This document shows, piece by piece, positions 31,801 to 45,032 of a stretch of DNA of 64,000 nt (position 1 is its first letter; every line of letters begins with the position of its first letter). The notes beneath the pieces were generated by a model. That model did no database searches, was not told where the DNA came from, and saw only the letters and a list, made by a program, of their open reading frames with translations. Both the position numbers and the translations under genes were made by a program. This DNA is from Haliclystus octoradiatus (taxonomy: Eukaryota > Cnidaria > Staurozoa > Stauromedusae > Haliclystidae). Where the stretch lies: NCBI GenBank assembly GCA_916610825.1, contig OU744447.1:19995563-20059562 (forward strand). Direction: 5' to 3'.

Positions 31801-33457
31801 GATAATTAAATTTGTTCGGCTAATTAGTTATACTTCTAGGAGTGTTGGGGTGACATTATTTTGGTGTGCAGAATAGATTCGAAGGGTTAACTTGAAGCCT
31901 TGAGTTTAGGGCAAATTTTCTTTCATTTGCAAAACTTTGACATAACCTTTATTTCACAAATCAAAACAATCAATTTCAAGTTGATGTACACACTTGATTA
32001 TTCTTTTGGGATTTGATTTGTCAACAGCAGATAAATTTGTTGAGAAATGATGTTTTGTGAAATGTTCATCATTTGTAAATGCATTATATTGTCTCGTTGA
32101 TGTCAATTTTTCTGTATTGTTTTTTTCTAGGATCCCAGCAATGTACTATTTATGAATAATTTCGAAACAAAATAGCGGGGTAAATATAATGTTTTATTAA
32201 ACAAAATGCACTGTATCTCAAGAGGAGAGAGAAATAGTATTATAAAATTACTTTGATACACAAAATAAATTTAAAAAATAAAACTATTTTTATTTCTAAG
32301 ATTTCACAGTTCAAAGAAAAATGTCATTGTAAATTTCAAACCTTTGTTTCAAATTTAGAACATTAGTAAACAATTTATAAAGTTTCATTCATCACATGAT
32401 ATTGTAATTATAAACATTAAATAACGTGTCAGTATTAAATTTTCTGTTAATTCAACGGTATTTATCAAGACTTACTTTTTGAAATTCAACAACACTTTCA
32501 AAATTATTTTTGAAATTCAACTTGATTAATTAGTATCGTAACAGAACGAAGAGCAATACCGTGTTATTGAGCATTAATATTATTCTCCAGTCATTATCCT
32601 GTTTCGATTTCATTTTTTACGTAATTCATCATAAACATTGCGTCTTTTATACGTCTCTTTTTATTTTAATTTGCTAATATTCTGGACAATATTTTGCTTC
32701 AATTCTCAAAATTAGTATCGGAAAATTATTACAAATCTCGCCCATATATACAAACTATATATTCATTGAGAGATTTTAATTTGTCTTTTCATTAATTTTT
32801 TTGCTAATCAATAGGGGTATTGTTCAAATACAAGACAATAGAAAAATTATTTTCCTTATTTCAAACTGCAAACCGGCAAAATGCATAATAAACTCCACAG
32901 TCACCAGACTGTAAAACTGTACATACTAAAAGAGATTGTCCATCATTTCCCGCACACGCAAACATTTTTCTTCACAACAATATTCTGCATATCTATTCAA
33001 TTTCAGCCAGTAGGATCGATGTATATTTTATGTTGTCTCAAAGAAAATTACAGCTTCAAGAAGCAGCGTTTTTATAGAAACATTTATTTCGACGAGTAAA
33101 CTTTTGCATATCACAGTTTTATATTTCTTCCAATTTGAACACCAATTTGTGACTATTCTCCTCGAAGTGTCATCTATTCCAGACGCCTACCTCTTACTGT
33201 TCCGTCTTGTATCCTTATTGGTAGTCGTCTTTCACGTGATTTGGTGCTGTCAGACTCGCTTAGATCTATTGTTTAGCAGCTCCAGACACAACAGCTTTTC
33301 ACCTTTTTATAATGAACACAGGGAAGCATGGTATAATGCTATTTGATCATTGGTCGCTTGTGTCTCGTTAAACTTCACTTCTTCAGACGTCATCGCTCCA
33401 GTGCGGCAGTGTGCAGGTTGCCTTTAGACCGTTGAAAATACAACATCAGCAAAAAGC
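25853..33457. other. Intergenic region between lipin and the zinc-finger gene
   Basis: About 7.6 kb of AT-rich sequence. AATAAA at 26191-26196 is a possible lipin polyadenylation signal. Around 26822-26880 there is a decayed pogo-type block (ATAGCGGTCACC...CCTATAGCGATCCC). The open frames at 27623-28119 lie in simple CA-rich and Pro/Gly-rich sequence and are not convincing genes. Confidence 0.5.
26191..26196 (+). terminator. Candidate lipin polyadenylation signal
   Basis: AATAAA about 340 bp after the lipin stop codon. It is the first exact hexamer I found downstream; no transcript evidence. Confidence 0.35.
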
Positions 33458-34035
33458 ATGAAGCCGTCGTTTACTTTCTTCAACACTCCGTCATTGGCGT
33501 TACCAAATTACTATCCAGATATGCTACGTGAACAGAAAGAAATGGAATTATGGCGAGAGGTTCACCGTGGTATTGTTGGCCGGCCTGTTTTTGCTCGATA
33601 CAACGACCAACATTTTTATCCCGGAACAGTCCATGGCTGGAAAAGCGCACCGGCCGGCTATTTAATGATTTCTGTTCGTTTTGCAAATGGTGTTGTATTT
33701 GATCTATCTCCTGAAGATATCGTTATGGATCCATTATTGAGCAAGAACCCCAAAGTCTTATTATGCTTCGGTCAACGCGTAATAGTTATGCATCGAAATG
33801 AAAAGAGAGATGGATTTGTTTTAGAACACCACGTTGTAGCAGACCGTGTTCACATTCGTTTGGACTATGCTGGTGAAATAATAATAAGACATCTATCAGA
33901 AATATGTTTGTCAGATGATCAAACGTTAATGCCAAAAACATCGTTAATGAATTATTTTGGAACTTCACGTAATACTAATAATAATTTTGAAAGATTGGAT
34001 TGCCGTGCATTTTCAGCTGAAACTGACAACAAAAG
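33458..34035 (+). CDS. Zinc-finger gene exon 1
   Basis: Starts with [20 protein letters not shown] and carries both SH3/Tudor-like blocks. Donor AAAAG|GTTAGT; ends two bases into an Arg codon. Confidence 0.92.
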
Positions 34036-37000
34036 GTTAGTGTAGAAACTATTTTGCTTATTTTCTACCGTCGTCTTATCTATATTATTGTTGTATAGGC
34101 AAATCCCCACTTCATACTACTATGACCTTTGACTTATATTCGATGAAAGTAACATATTATCAACCACCGTATTTATATATCGTAACAAAATTTTGATGTG
34201 TTTTAATTTACTAAAGTTTGAATTTTCTTTCAGTGGTTTCGTTCCTAAGGCTAGACAGTTGCGTTCTTGTATATGCCCTACCATAGACTTAGCTTTGTCT
34301 GGTTTTACTTCAACGAGACAGTAACGCTTTTCATTTAAATTAGTAATAACAGAAATTTCTGATCACATTTACTGTAACTTTTGTGTTTTGTTTAGAATTT
34401 ATTCTCCATCCTATGATGATGGGCCAAACTCAAAAGTTAAACGAACCCCAGACGAAATCCAGACGGCTGCTGTGGCTTTAACTACACTTTCACTATCTCC
34501 TGCTGCTTCATCGACAGAAAAACAACTTGGTAAGCAATGTTCGATTTACTTAATTATAAAACTTTGAAACTTCAGTCATATTTTCTATTTAAAATTCTTG
34601 TGAAGTGTCCTGCGATGTTTTAAAAGTTATACAGTAATGTCAAGACGATCTGATTTAGATAATTATGCAGTATACCCTTCTTATAAATGACACTTTGGCT
34701 CACTTTAGTTTACCCCAAATTTGTTTCTAGAGTGAAGCTAATGATTGTAAATGAGTGGTATTAAATCTAGGCTCCTTATACTGTTAAAGGCGCGCCAAAA
34801 TGGGAATTCTCAGAGTTCAAAACTCTAACAACGTCATGTTTCACTTTCGTCAAGGTCTACTTTGAAGTCAAGTAATTCCGAAATACTAATTAAAGAAAAG
34901 CATTTTCATTATCATATTTTCGCTATATTCAGTGCCCATATGCATCATTTCGGAACTTCATTGAAACATTACTGTCTTGTCCATTTCTTTCACTTTCTTC
35001 CAATTTCTTTTAAAAAAGCAGCAAATCAAAATTTGATTTGTTCCTAGGACGTCTAGTTGTTAGAATTTATGTTAATCTGAAATGTTGATGTTCTTGATTA
35101 CAAAATTCAATGATTGATGTTTTTATTATGAATTTTCTGGTCAATAAAATAGTTTGGACGCTTTTATTCAACTATGTTTACTTCGTTCATTGGGAAAAAC
35201 TCCCGCCCTGCCTAGCTTGAAGTGTCATCGCTTTTTCATTTTCTTTATTTTACTGTCAAAAACGTTTTGTTTAACAAAATGCTCTGCTTGCTTTGGAGTG
35301 AAGGTGTTTATTTAAACATACACATTTCAGTTATTGTCGTAAAAATAATGGTTATAGATTCATTTTTGTAATTGATGTTCGTATCGACTGCCGAGATTGA
35401 CGTTGGTGTTGCGTATCATATTTTCAGTAACGAAATTCTCTTATGCCAAGGTTATTCTTCGCTACACAAGTTACTATTATATGCATGCTCGGATCTGTTT
35501 TACATAATATTTTGACTTCGATCATTCAAATAAATAAAGTTTTAGTCGATAATTTGCTGCATCTTTTCATTTATGCAAGTATGGCTTTAATTGCAAACAT
35601 TTATACCAAGTCGGTTGAAAAATTTATCAAACTCAGTCTTTTTGAAAAATATATTGGTTTTTTATGCATATATATTTTACAATTTCAGTGTTAAATATGA
35701 TGGGGCGTTTTTTAGGTTTGGGAAAGATTTTTGATATCCTTTGAAGTGTTGATGATGATAGATCGCACCAGGATCGCACGTGATTACAGCGTGCTACTTT
35801 CCTCGTTGATTTCAAAATATTTTCCATATTCTTCCCTGTTTCTCAGCGCTTGAATTATAAGCTGGCATTTATGGTGTTCAGGTCATTCGCTCTACCAACT
35901 AGGATACCTAAATTAATTGTTTGAATTAACAGGCTTGACGTACGTTTGCTTTCTTCGATAGTTATACGGCAACATATGACGGCAAGTAGGGCATGTTATG
36001 CTTGCAAGTCCACAACTGAATATAGTGCATTAATTAACTAGATTTCATTATTTCGCGTTACCTCAATTCCCCTATTTTAAAGTCAAGATTTACAGTTTCA
36101 AACTAACTGTGTATGATTTCTTCTTGATATTAATCGATAAATTTTCAAAAAGAAAAGTACGTACGTACGTTGTAATGTACGTTCCAATCAGTAATTAGAA
36201 AACTGCTTTTTAATATTTTAATGTTTCTTTAATAAAATCGCAATTTTGAAATTTTATTCAAATTATATTGTTCGCTCTATTAAACATAACCTATTTATGC
36301 AACAGATAGAAACGAACTTTGAATAGAAAATCATCGTACAACTTCAAATTTAGTGGACTCCAAAGGTTGCAATTAAAGTTAAGTTGCACAGAATCCGGGC
36401 ACAGAATATTTGCTGAAAAGGCTTTGAAAATATAGTATTGTTTCTGATTTTCCTCGGATGCCGTATGATACCCAGTTTCGTTGAAATGCTATAATATCAG
36501 TATTGCGTAGTATCCAATCATTTTAGAACTGATTTAGGTCGGATTTTAGATGAAATGTTATGTATAACAATTTTCTAGGTCTTTCTATTGTAATATATTG
36601 GTTTGTTTTTAAAGATGGCTGGTAGAATCGTTTCAGTCATGTATCCCTTCCACAATATTTCCAAAAGTTTGCTTCATTTTAGATATTGGTGCTGATTTCT
36701 TCCGTAATTGCTGATGCTGTCGTCAATGACATATTTGTAATCTTTTTTGATTATTGTGTTGCAATTTTTTTAGATTCGCCCAAAAACGAAACGAAATTTG
36801 TATTCCCTCCCTACCACTCACCTCGTCTCTGGCAACAAGATACTGAATCTCAATCACTTGACTCGCAATTACAATTAAAAAGTCGACGAAGTAAATCATT
36901 TACGGCATCATCATTAACAGTACCTACACGGATTAATCCTATCTTATCTGACAATACGAGACGGCCATCTTCAACCTCACAATTACATACATCGGCTCTT

Positions 37001-39187
37001 GATAAAGATGAAGGTTTTGGCAGTTCAGAAAGTAGTGAGTCAATTGAAGATGCTACGTTATCTCGACAAGTGAAGGTTAGTATAATCGACGCTTATTACA
37101 TTCATACATCTCCCCCTTCAAAGCGCCACCCAACTAAGATCTCGTGAAATCATATTGGTGGAATTCGCGCCGTTACACTATAGCAATGACCTTGGGTCAG
37201 ATTAAAAATCTGCAGGCATCATGAAATGTTTTCTGGAATTTTCTATAACCTTACTCAGCAACGCAGTATCATTGAAATGTTTATTTGATAATTGCACAAA
37301 TTTTATCAATTTATAACTGAGTGGTGTCAAAGCCGTTTCAATGCAAAATCGGTTGATTTCAATTATGTTTATTGGCAAGTGAATCCTTAGTGATAACGAC
37401 ATTTTGAAATGTTTGTCAAAATATTTGTATGCCTTGGTCTAGCAGAAAATAATCAGCGTTCTATCTCAAAGTGTAGCCTTCAATCTGATCTAGAATCAAT
37501 CAAAAGTGAAATAAAAATGTAAGGGGATGGCATGAAATGTTTGCGTTTCAAAATTGAACATTTCAAGAATTATCAGTCTGTTGTGTTATTATTACCAATA
37601 ATTGACGCGTTCGAATTTACCAACCTAGATGGTTCTGTTACGTTATAGATTCTTGGGTGACACATGTTATTGATGTAACCAGTCTTTCTATATCCTGATA
37701 ACAGTTTTATCTTGATTTGAAAATGCGTAGTTTCTATTATTTGTTGTTGTTGAATAATAGACATGACTAATATGATTGGTATTGATAGATGGATAAAAGA
37801 GCCTACTACAATACTAAAATTATACTCAGGTATTTTCTTGCAAGAAGTTGGTTTTTAAAAAATCCTCGTATTTCAACAATTCCTTATATCTATTAGATCA
37901 TTATACCAGTGAACACCTGTAAATGGAAATTGACAAGTTTTCATTTTCTATGTTGTTTCTATCTTCCTAAATACTTGTTGAATTCTGTGAAGGACTTTGT
38001 TCAATTGTGCTATTCTTTAACATCGTAATTTGATAATTAAATGCTGGCTTGTTATTGATTTGCGGATTTTGCATTTTGCGCTATTCCAAATAATTCACTG
38101 TGAATTTGAATTGACTCTAATGAGGTGTTTTGATTTTTTATAGAATAGTAAAAAACGAATATTTCGATGTCTTTGGAAAGGATGTGGGCTAACGATGGAT
38201 ACATTGCGTGATATCATTGCGCATGTGCGACAAAACCACCTTGGGTACGTATTTAGTTCTACCCTCGAGTAACATTCGGGGTAACATTTCTAATACTTAG
38301 CAATCAGACATTATTGTGTTTGCTCTATTTCATTACAACTGGTTGCTTTATTCATGATTTTTTAAGCTTTTATGCAGTTTAGCACCCCAGCAAATCTCGA
38401 CCACTTTAATATACAATCGTCAATAGATGAAGAAATCAGATATCTTATCAGTTCCAGGATTGCGGATTGATGTAGATCTATGGATAGGCTATCCATCATA
38501 TATTGAACTGTTCCGAATTATTACTGTAAGTGTAAAAATGTAAAGTGATATATAATTATTGAAAATTCTCAAGGCAAGCCTATTATACTGTGTGCTAGAA
38601 CTTCATTATTTGATTGATTTGATATTCTATTGAATTTGATTTCAATTGGTTTATTTTGATTATTATATTATTCACAATGAGTCCGAGCGTAGCGGAGCTA
38701 TTTTTGTTACTGTTTTTTGTTTACAATTCACAGGCCAACGATTGGCGAGGTCACTGAAGATGACGATGAAATGTTTTACTTCGATGACGTCGAAGTAGAT
38801 TGTTATCAATCGGATTGTCCGTCAAGTGGATTATCTTCACCTAGTTACGGATCGATTGGATGTATGCAATCGGCTCCTCCTAGTTTAAGCACATCACCAA
38901 CATTATTCAGTCATATTGAAAATTGTGATATATTAACAATGAAAGACGAAACCACCGAATCTGATGGTGTATCACAATCAGGGCCATGTCCAATCAAGGC
39001 GAAAAGGCGCCCCCGTTCATCAACTGTTGGTGCCATTATTCCTATCAAATCAAAACTACTTAAACGATCGAAAAGTAATAGTGAAGGAATGAAAAAATGT
39101 CGTAAAATTTATGGTATGGATAATCGACAACAATGGTGTACACAATGTAGATGGAAGAAAGCATGTGTTCGGTTTATTGATCAATGA
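33458..39187 (+). CDS. ZNF395/ZNF704/SLC2A4RG-family (Glut4EF-like) zinc-finger transcription factor, five exons
   Basis: Five exons (33458-34035, 34396-34529, 36774-37075, 38144-38244, 38734-39187) join in phase to give 522 aa. The N-terminus carries two SH3/Tudor-like blocks, [20 protein letters not shown] and [20 protein letters not shown]. These are followed by the conserved [20 protein letters not shown] helix, a Ser-rich linker with [12 protein letters not shown], one C2H2 finger (CLWKGC...H-X4-H, CX4CX12HX4H), an acidic FYFDDVEVD block, and the family's C-terminal cysteine cluster [20 protein letters not shown]. That last signature (CRKxYG...QWCxxCRWKKAC) is diagnostic for human ZNF395, ZNF704 and SLC2A4RG and for insect Glut4EF, DNA-binding regulators of transcription. 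All key Cys and His residues are intact. The start is the first Met of a long open exon; 5' untranslated exons were not resolved. Confidence 0.95.
34396..34529 (+). CDS. Zinc-finger gene exon 2
   Basis: Encodes [20 protein letters not shown] followed by the helix [15 protein letters not shown], conserved in the family (nuclear-localisation-like KR plus AAVALTxLS). Acceptor TTGTTTAG, donor TTG|GTAAGC. Confidence 0.92.
34530..36773. other. Zinc-finger gene intron 2
   Basis: 2.2-kb intron. At 35870-35905 a minus-strand tRNA-like D-arm (TAGTTGGTAGAGC) is present without a recognisable remainder, a possible SINE or tRNA relic. ACGTACGTACGT palindrome at about 36160. No gene recognised. Confidence 0.4.
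36774..37075 (+). CDS. Zinc-finger gene exon 3
   Basis: Ser-rich linker with [14 protein letters not shown] and [18 protein letters not shown]. Acceptor TTTTTTAG, donor AAG|GTTAGT. Confidence 0.9.
37076..38143. other. Zinc-finger gene intron 3
   Basis: 1.1 kb of AT-rich sequence with no recognisable repeat or coding exon. Confidence 0.4.
38144..38244 (+). CDS. Zinc-finger gene exon 4 (C2H2 finger)
   Basis: Encodes [20 protein letters not shown] then [12 protein letters not shown], a single C2H2 finger with C-X4-C-X12-H-X4-H spacing. Acceptor TTTTTATAG, donor TTGG|GTACGT. Too short to appear as an ORF. Confidence 0.95.
38734..39187 (+). CDS. Zinc-finger gene exon 5 (C-terminal Cys cluster)
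   Basis: Begins [19 protein letters not shown] and ends with the family-specific CRKIYG...[12 protein letters not shown] block and stop TGA. A basic stretch ([17 protein letters not shown]) before it looks like nuclear-localisation sequence. Confidence 0.95.
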
Positions 39188-39749
39188 AATATTTTAAAGT
39201 AAACTGCATATCTGCTGGTTGGAATATGCCTTCATTAATTAGCGAAGAAACATTTTTTGGAAGAGTATCCACGCACGTACAAGTTATATTAATATTAGTT
39301 TGAAATTTAACAGCACTGATTACCCGAGTAACATTCATTGACGATACAGTCATTTGCAGAAATATTTCTTTCGAGGCACTATTAGAGGTGGCCGTTACAA
39401 AGAGGTAGTCGTTATGACGTTGATATTTTGACTTGTTCTATGATCTTCTTAGATATCTTCGTTGCCAACTCAAGTGATCATTGCAACAAAGAATAGCTGA
39501 TGATTGGGTATTTAGGTAAATCAAAGTATTAGCTTATCAGCTTATGATTAGCCATCGAAGATCGTCTATCATTCAACGTCAGCTGTCGCAGGGAGGTTCT
39601 ATTATTGTCATTAGAATTCAAGTACGTCATCTGGATTCAAGTGGCGTTCCTGTAGTTAGTTGGCAAATAATAGACTACTTCATCCAAACTATACTGTTTA
39701 ACAGTAAAAATTTATATCAACTATATAATTTACATCTTTAATAATCAAC

Positions 39750-39755
39750 AATAAA
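39750..39755 (+). terminator. Candidate polyadenylation signal of the zinc-finger gene
   Basis: AATAAA about 560 bp after the stop codon, followed by TTGATTTGACTCC. The position is plausible but untested. Confidence 0.45.
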
Positions 39756-40194
39756 TTGATTTGACTCCTGATAAATTTATATCCTACATACATGTAAATA
39801 GATAAAAAAAAAGTATATCCATTTGGTTGATAAATGGACCAAATATTTTGAAAAAGCAACGCGTTTATATATAAATTAGTTAATAGTTTCTAAAAATAAT
39901 CTCTTTAAATAATGAGATACTATTAAATCAAAATCTTAATAGATATATTATATGATATGTAACTACGTTATTGTGTTCCCTTTTCAATATTTTATAAATC
40001 AAACCGGTTTATGAGTTGTAGGAAAATTATGTTTAACTTCTTCTTTCATTCGATATTACAAATATCAATAATTGTGCTTTCAACCGTCTGGTTTTTTTCA
40101 GGTTTAGATGTGAATCTAATAAAATTATAGGTCCCAAATCTGAATAATTAAACAAACCACCAATTATCAACCGCAAAACACTCCAATTATAATA

Positions 40195-40364
40195 CAGTCT
40201 AACTCGGTTAATATCCCACCTTGCTTAATATCCCCACATAAAACTCATTTTTATTTACCATTGTCCATACAAACTCTCATAATCTTACCTCGTTTAATAT
40301 CCCACCTCGCTTAATGTCCCGCTTTTCATCTGTACCAGAGGGGGATATTAAGCAAGTTCGACTG
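40195..40364. mobile_element. pogo/Tigger-like MITE, 170 bp
   Basis: Starts CAGTCTAACTCGGTTAATAT and ends ATATTAAGCAAGTTCGACTG, clear terminal inverted repeats flanked by TA on both sides (40193-40194, 40365-40366). Internally it repeats GTTAATATCCCACCT-type units. No ORF; typical pogo/Tigger-derived MITE. Confidence 0.82.
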
Positions 40365-40457
40365 TAGTTTAAACTGCGTGGGCATGGCTGGAAAAGAGTT
40401 AAGAAATTCCAGAAAACGTTTCACTGTGTCTGTCTAGAAGTTCATTCTTGACCTTTA

Positions 40458-40763
40458 GCGCCCGGGGTTAACACTAGCTCGTGCATGGACTAAAATGTGA
40501 AATATCCCAAAATTTAGTAACAATCCTGTTAATGCTACCCAAAAAGTTTCGAAAACTTAAAACAGTTCTTCAAATCATTGTTTAATATGTTTTTTACAAA
40601 TTTCTTCCAATTTCAAAAGTTCTCTGGAAAGTCAAGAAGGGAGACCTAAAAATACAAGAATCTTAAATTTCCTATCCTTGAAGTATTTTTCACAGCTGGA
40701 ATATGGTCCCAAACAAGTGGCCCATATAGCCGTCATATGGGAGTTATCCCCCTCCCGGGCTTT
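40458..40763. mobile_element. Diverged MITE copy, GC-tipped family
   Basis: A diverged, inverted relative of 43935-44241. It shares GTTAATGCTACCCAAAAAGT and the GGAGTTATCCCCCTCCCGGG tip. The left tip is GCCCGGGGTTAAC. Boundaries are approximate. Confidence 0.55.
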
Positions 40764-42065
40764 AAGATCAATACTGGTTGATAAAGTTACCGAAATAAAA
40801 CTGTGTAGTGTGTACCCAATATCCACGTGTCAGCAACAGTCCCTGTAATGCATGAAGTTCCAAAGCAATGCATAAGCTCTACATGTGATCTGCCATGCTG
40901 TGCATGTTAATGATAATGACATGATGTTGATAAAATGACCTCTTTGGAGAGGTGGTCGCTGTACAAAAGGTTGATTAGCAGTCAACGTACTGTATTTAAT
41001 CAAGCTGTTTACTAATGAAAAGCAAACATCAACAAACCTTGATCATCGAAAGAAGAAACTATTTTTGAGATGTGTACATGCGTCACAGTAGCGTCATATT
41101 CTTATCAATGGTTAATTCAATCAGAAGCAGTGGGCATCTGTTCAGTCTTGCGATATCTTCTAGCGATATCTAGTAAGCGAGAACTTTAATTTGAAGCAGG
41201 GGAATATATATATATATATATTATTCATTTAGGTCAAACACGTGTGTTGAACAGTTTTATCCAGTTTGGCAATCTGCATTAAACTATTTTAGATGCTATA
41301 AGATTAAATACCCTTTTGTTCCAATAGCGCATTTGTTGTCAATGTAAGAAAAGCATCATTTTTGTTGTGCGTCACTTTCTATTGATTTACTGTCATTTTG
41401 CTGTGGACGTTAAAGAAATATAGCTAACTTCTACTGTAGCAATGGTTTGAGGTGTTATAGTCGAACAACATAATTATGTGCTTCTGTTCTGAGTTATACC
41501 CATATATATTCCTTTTTATTCGACGAATTGATAAATGAAAAATTCCTCACATTTTTGTCAGCAAACTAGATTCTCACATCACAATCAACATTTCAGTTCT
41601 AGATTATCCTTATTTATTCACTGTTAAATTGTGTTTACGTAAACATGGTTATTTACTTTCGCATGTTTATTCTTACTTTCAATTTACGTAAATCGCGCTT
41701 CTATTGACGTCATTAATAAATAATATCTCAAAATAAACAAATCTTAATTTAGATACCTACCTACTTTACTTTCATCCATCGTCGAATGATGGCTTTTATG
41801 TGCTCGTAAACAAGTCTGGTACCAGCCCTCTATTGCAACGATGTGAAGTAAATGCGATCTATCTGACCTAGATTAGCGCTCAGACCCTCGAATCCAACTC
41901 TGTTTAATATTTATAAGGCATCAGTGAAAATGCTCAATGCTAACAACTGCAGAGTGATATAGAAAGGTTGACTCAAAGATTACCAGTTACTCTTAGTTTC
42001 GCGTGATAAGGACGCTCTTCAGAATAAACAAATACACCATCATGAATAAACCGCCAGAGAAACGG
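40764..42065. other. Spacer
   Basis: AT-rich spacer with a short (TA)n at 41207-41220. No gene recognised. Confidence 0.4.
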
Positions 42066-42394
<329 letters not shown>

Positions 42395-42452
42395 CAATGT
42401 GGGATTGTTCACACCAGTTCTTGGTATAGTGCTCAATAAAATTAATCAGAGC

Positions 42453-42668
42453 ATTTATAGAATGAGAGTCAAAAATGAAACAAGCTAGAATTACGCTACT
42501 TCAAGTTTCACACCAGAAGGCGATCATCGGGCGATGTATTTCCATTATTTATTTTCGATTTATTTATTATTCAGTTGAACTAAGTCGCCTGATGATCACC
42601 TTCTGATGTGAAACTTGAAGTAGCGTAATTCTAGCATGTTTCATTTTTGACGCTCACTCTATAAACTC
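42453..42668. mobile_element. Palindromic (fold-back) element, 216 bp
   Basis: Two arms of about 80 bp, 42453-42535 and 42586-42668, are near-perfect reverse complements: TTTATAGAATGAGAGTCAAA... ATTACGCTACTTCAAGTTTC... . The two inner arm ends carry CTGATGAT...TGTGAAAC, the same motif that ends the Penelope-type elements at 61390. It abuts the (TAA)n tract. Probably a Penelope-derived or MITE-like fold-back unit. Confidence 0.8.
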
Positions 42669-43328
42669 GTAATCTATAAACATTATAAATACTAGGGGAA
42701 ATGATTGAAGATAAATACAATAAATAGTAAAATTATCGGTGCATCAATTAATATTTTATTAACAAATTTAAAACAATATGTCATCAAGCATTATACAGCT
42801 GATCAATAATCGTGTAACATTATTATTTCCTACTTTTCATAATATCGAACTTTCTTTTAAACTTACACACTTTAGTAAGTTGTTCTGGAGATTCTGTCCT
42901 GATGTTTGATAAAAATCTTCACATCTGACCCAAGGGGTTCTCAAGAATGGATATTTGTATGATAAAATGCAATTAAAAGAAGAAACATTATATATGACCA
43001 ATCAAACGAAATTTACATTTTGATATATACCGTCTATAGCTCTGGAATGGTCATCAACAGGAACGTTTCCAGTAGATCTCGGAATCCCTTAGATATTCGA
43101 TATACATAATTACACAGCCCTTGTTTTCTCTGCCCAATTGAGAATTAATGTACTTTTGATTTGGGTAACAGGTATTGGTTGTTTGGATGTCTTCCCATTT
43201 TGTATTTGAACATCCTTGTGAGATCTATTGGCATTTTTGTAAAATTAATTCTTTGAGCATTTTGTTTGTCGGTACATATAATCACTCTATTCGATTTGGT
43301 GATGTTTGCCGATCTGATCAGATCACAT

Positions 43329-43376
43329 ATGATTCGATCTGAAGTTCGGTTGCTCTGCCATCTGAGCTAATCCTCC
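43329..43376 (-). other. tRNA-like relic (possible SINE head)
   Basis: Minus strand reads GGAGGATTAGCTCAGATGGC AGAGC, a good acceptor/D-arm with an A-box, followed too closely by a B-box-like GATCGAATC. The anticodon and T arms do not fold properly, so it is not a functional tRNA. Confidence 0.35.
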
Positions 43377-43934
43377 TAACATGGTGTAAATGCAGCTCGA
43401 CAAGTTCTATGTACAGCTGTTTGGATTCTGAATAAAGTGGAGTATAGCGTAACTATGTATATGGCAGACTTTTGCACTCTTGAAATTCAACTATGGAAGG
43501 TCAAAACCTGCATACATCTGATTGTTCATTTCCAACTAGCGATGAACTTTCTCCAAATCATTTAAAGCTATATACAATTACCGTGTAATATAGCTAATAG
43601 CTAATAGCTATACTATTACAAATATTTAGAAAGCATGATTTGCTGTCAATAATTATATATGTGTACATGTGTAATCTTCGCATGCGTACAAAACTCTAGG
43701 TACCATCCAGATATACATTTTATTTGTTTCCAGATCTTGTCTTTTTCGCTTGTCATAGTGACGGAGATTCTTGTAGATTGGAAAACCAACTGTTAGAGTC
43801 CAATCCATACAAGAATTTCAAACTTCCAGAAAGCTTACAAGTAATTGGATAAAAACAAGAACTTGCAGCCGGGTAATGCAGGAGGTGAAAACAAATTCGG
43901 GCAATTTTGGGAGGTAATATTGCAAAGCATAGTG

Positions 43935-44241
43935 CAGTCCTGGGGGGTAACTCCACTAGGACGGCTATACGGGGACGTGGGTCCATATTCCAGCTGAGAA
44001 AAAACTTTTTGGGTATGAGATATCAAATTTTGGAGCTTTTGGGTGGGTATCCTATTTTTGACTTTTTCAAGAATTTTTGAAAAAATTTGCATAATTTTTG
44101 TGTATTTACCTAAAATCAATCAACCTGTTGAAACTTTTTGGGTAGCATCAACGGAATTTTTGGAACTTTTAGGATACTTTACCTTTTTTCAAAGTGGCAC
44201 CTCCCCGTCCCTAAAGAGCTGGAGTTACCCCCCCGGGAGTG
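43935..44241. mobile_element. MITE with GC-rich termini, 307 bp
   Basis: Starts CAGTCCTGGGGGGTAACTCC and ends GGAGTTACCCCCCCGGGAGT plus G, forming about 22-bp terminal inverted repeats. The interior is rich in T-runs with CTTTTTGGGTAGCATCAAC. A diverged copy lies at 40458-40763. Superfamily not assigned; the target duplication is unclear. Confidence 0.7.
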
Positions 44242-45032
44242 CAGTTTTTTAAGGTATGTAAGTGTTGGTATAACCTGCGTACCAGTCACAAAGTTTTTTT
44301 ACCTATAAACGTGACTGCTGTCCAGTCCTTCGTCTCCACGCAAACGAAGCTTTTGTGGTCGCATACTAATATATGTAATGTACAAAGTGAAGCAAAGTCA
44401 CACGTGCATGATTTCCGAAAAATACTCAGGTATGAAATGGTATTTAGATTACTTTTCAAGTGATATTTATTTTTGATATTTATTTATTATTGTCTTGCTT
44501 TAAACACAAAAGTTTCTGTTTGTAGACGGTAAGAATTTGAACTTATGTATAGCAAATATGACACTTTCATTTTCAACATATGTGCTTGATATACGGGACT
44601 TGATAAATGCCGAAATTGCATTACAGTCTTGGATCGCTACACTCACAATACATTCTGTCCGCGCAATTCAAACCCCGATTCAAATATATTAAGATTAATA
44701 GATACTTAGTATATATGTATAGCGCTGAACTGGTTGAAATTTATGAAAAACGTTCTCTCGATAACATGACCTGCATACACAGTTTGTATGAAGCCCTGGA
44801 GTATGAAGTCAGGATCAAAACAATGTTCATTTCGTCCATATAGGGTCAGAAAGTTACGACCGTGTAATGAGCAGCTTCAATCAAGGAAAAATATCTTGAA
44901 AATGTTTTGCAAGAATCACCATGCTATTATCTCGTTGAATGACGTAGTTGAGTGGCATTAACGAAACTATTTGCTATTTGTGTCATTAATGTAATTATGC
45001 ATATGTGTAAGCATTTTATGTTTAATTTATCT

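Noticed and set aside
43329-43376. Possible tRNA gene on the minus strand
   Set aside because: Good A-box and D-arm, but the anticodon and T arms do not pair and the B-box is too close; listed only as a relic.
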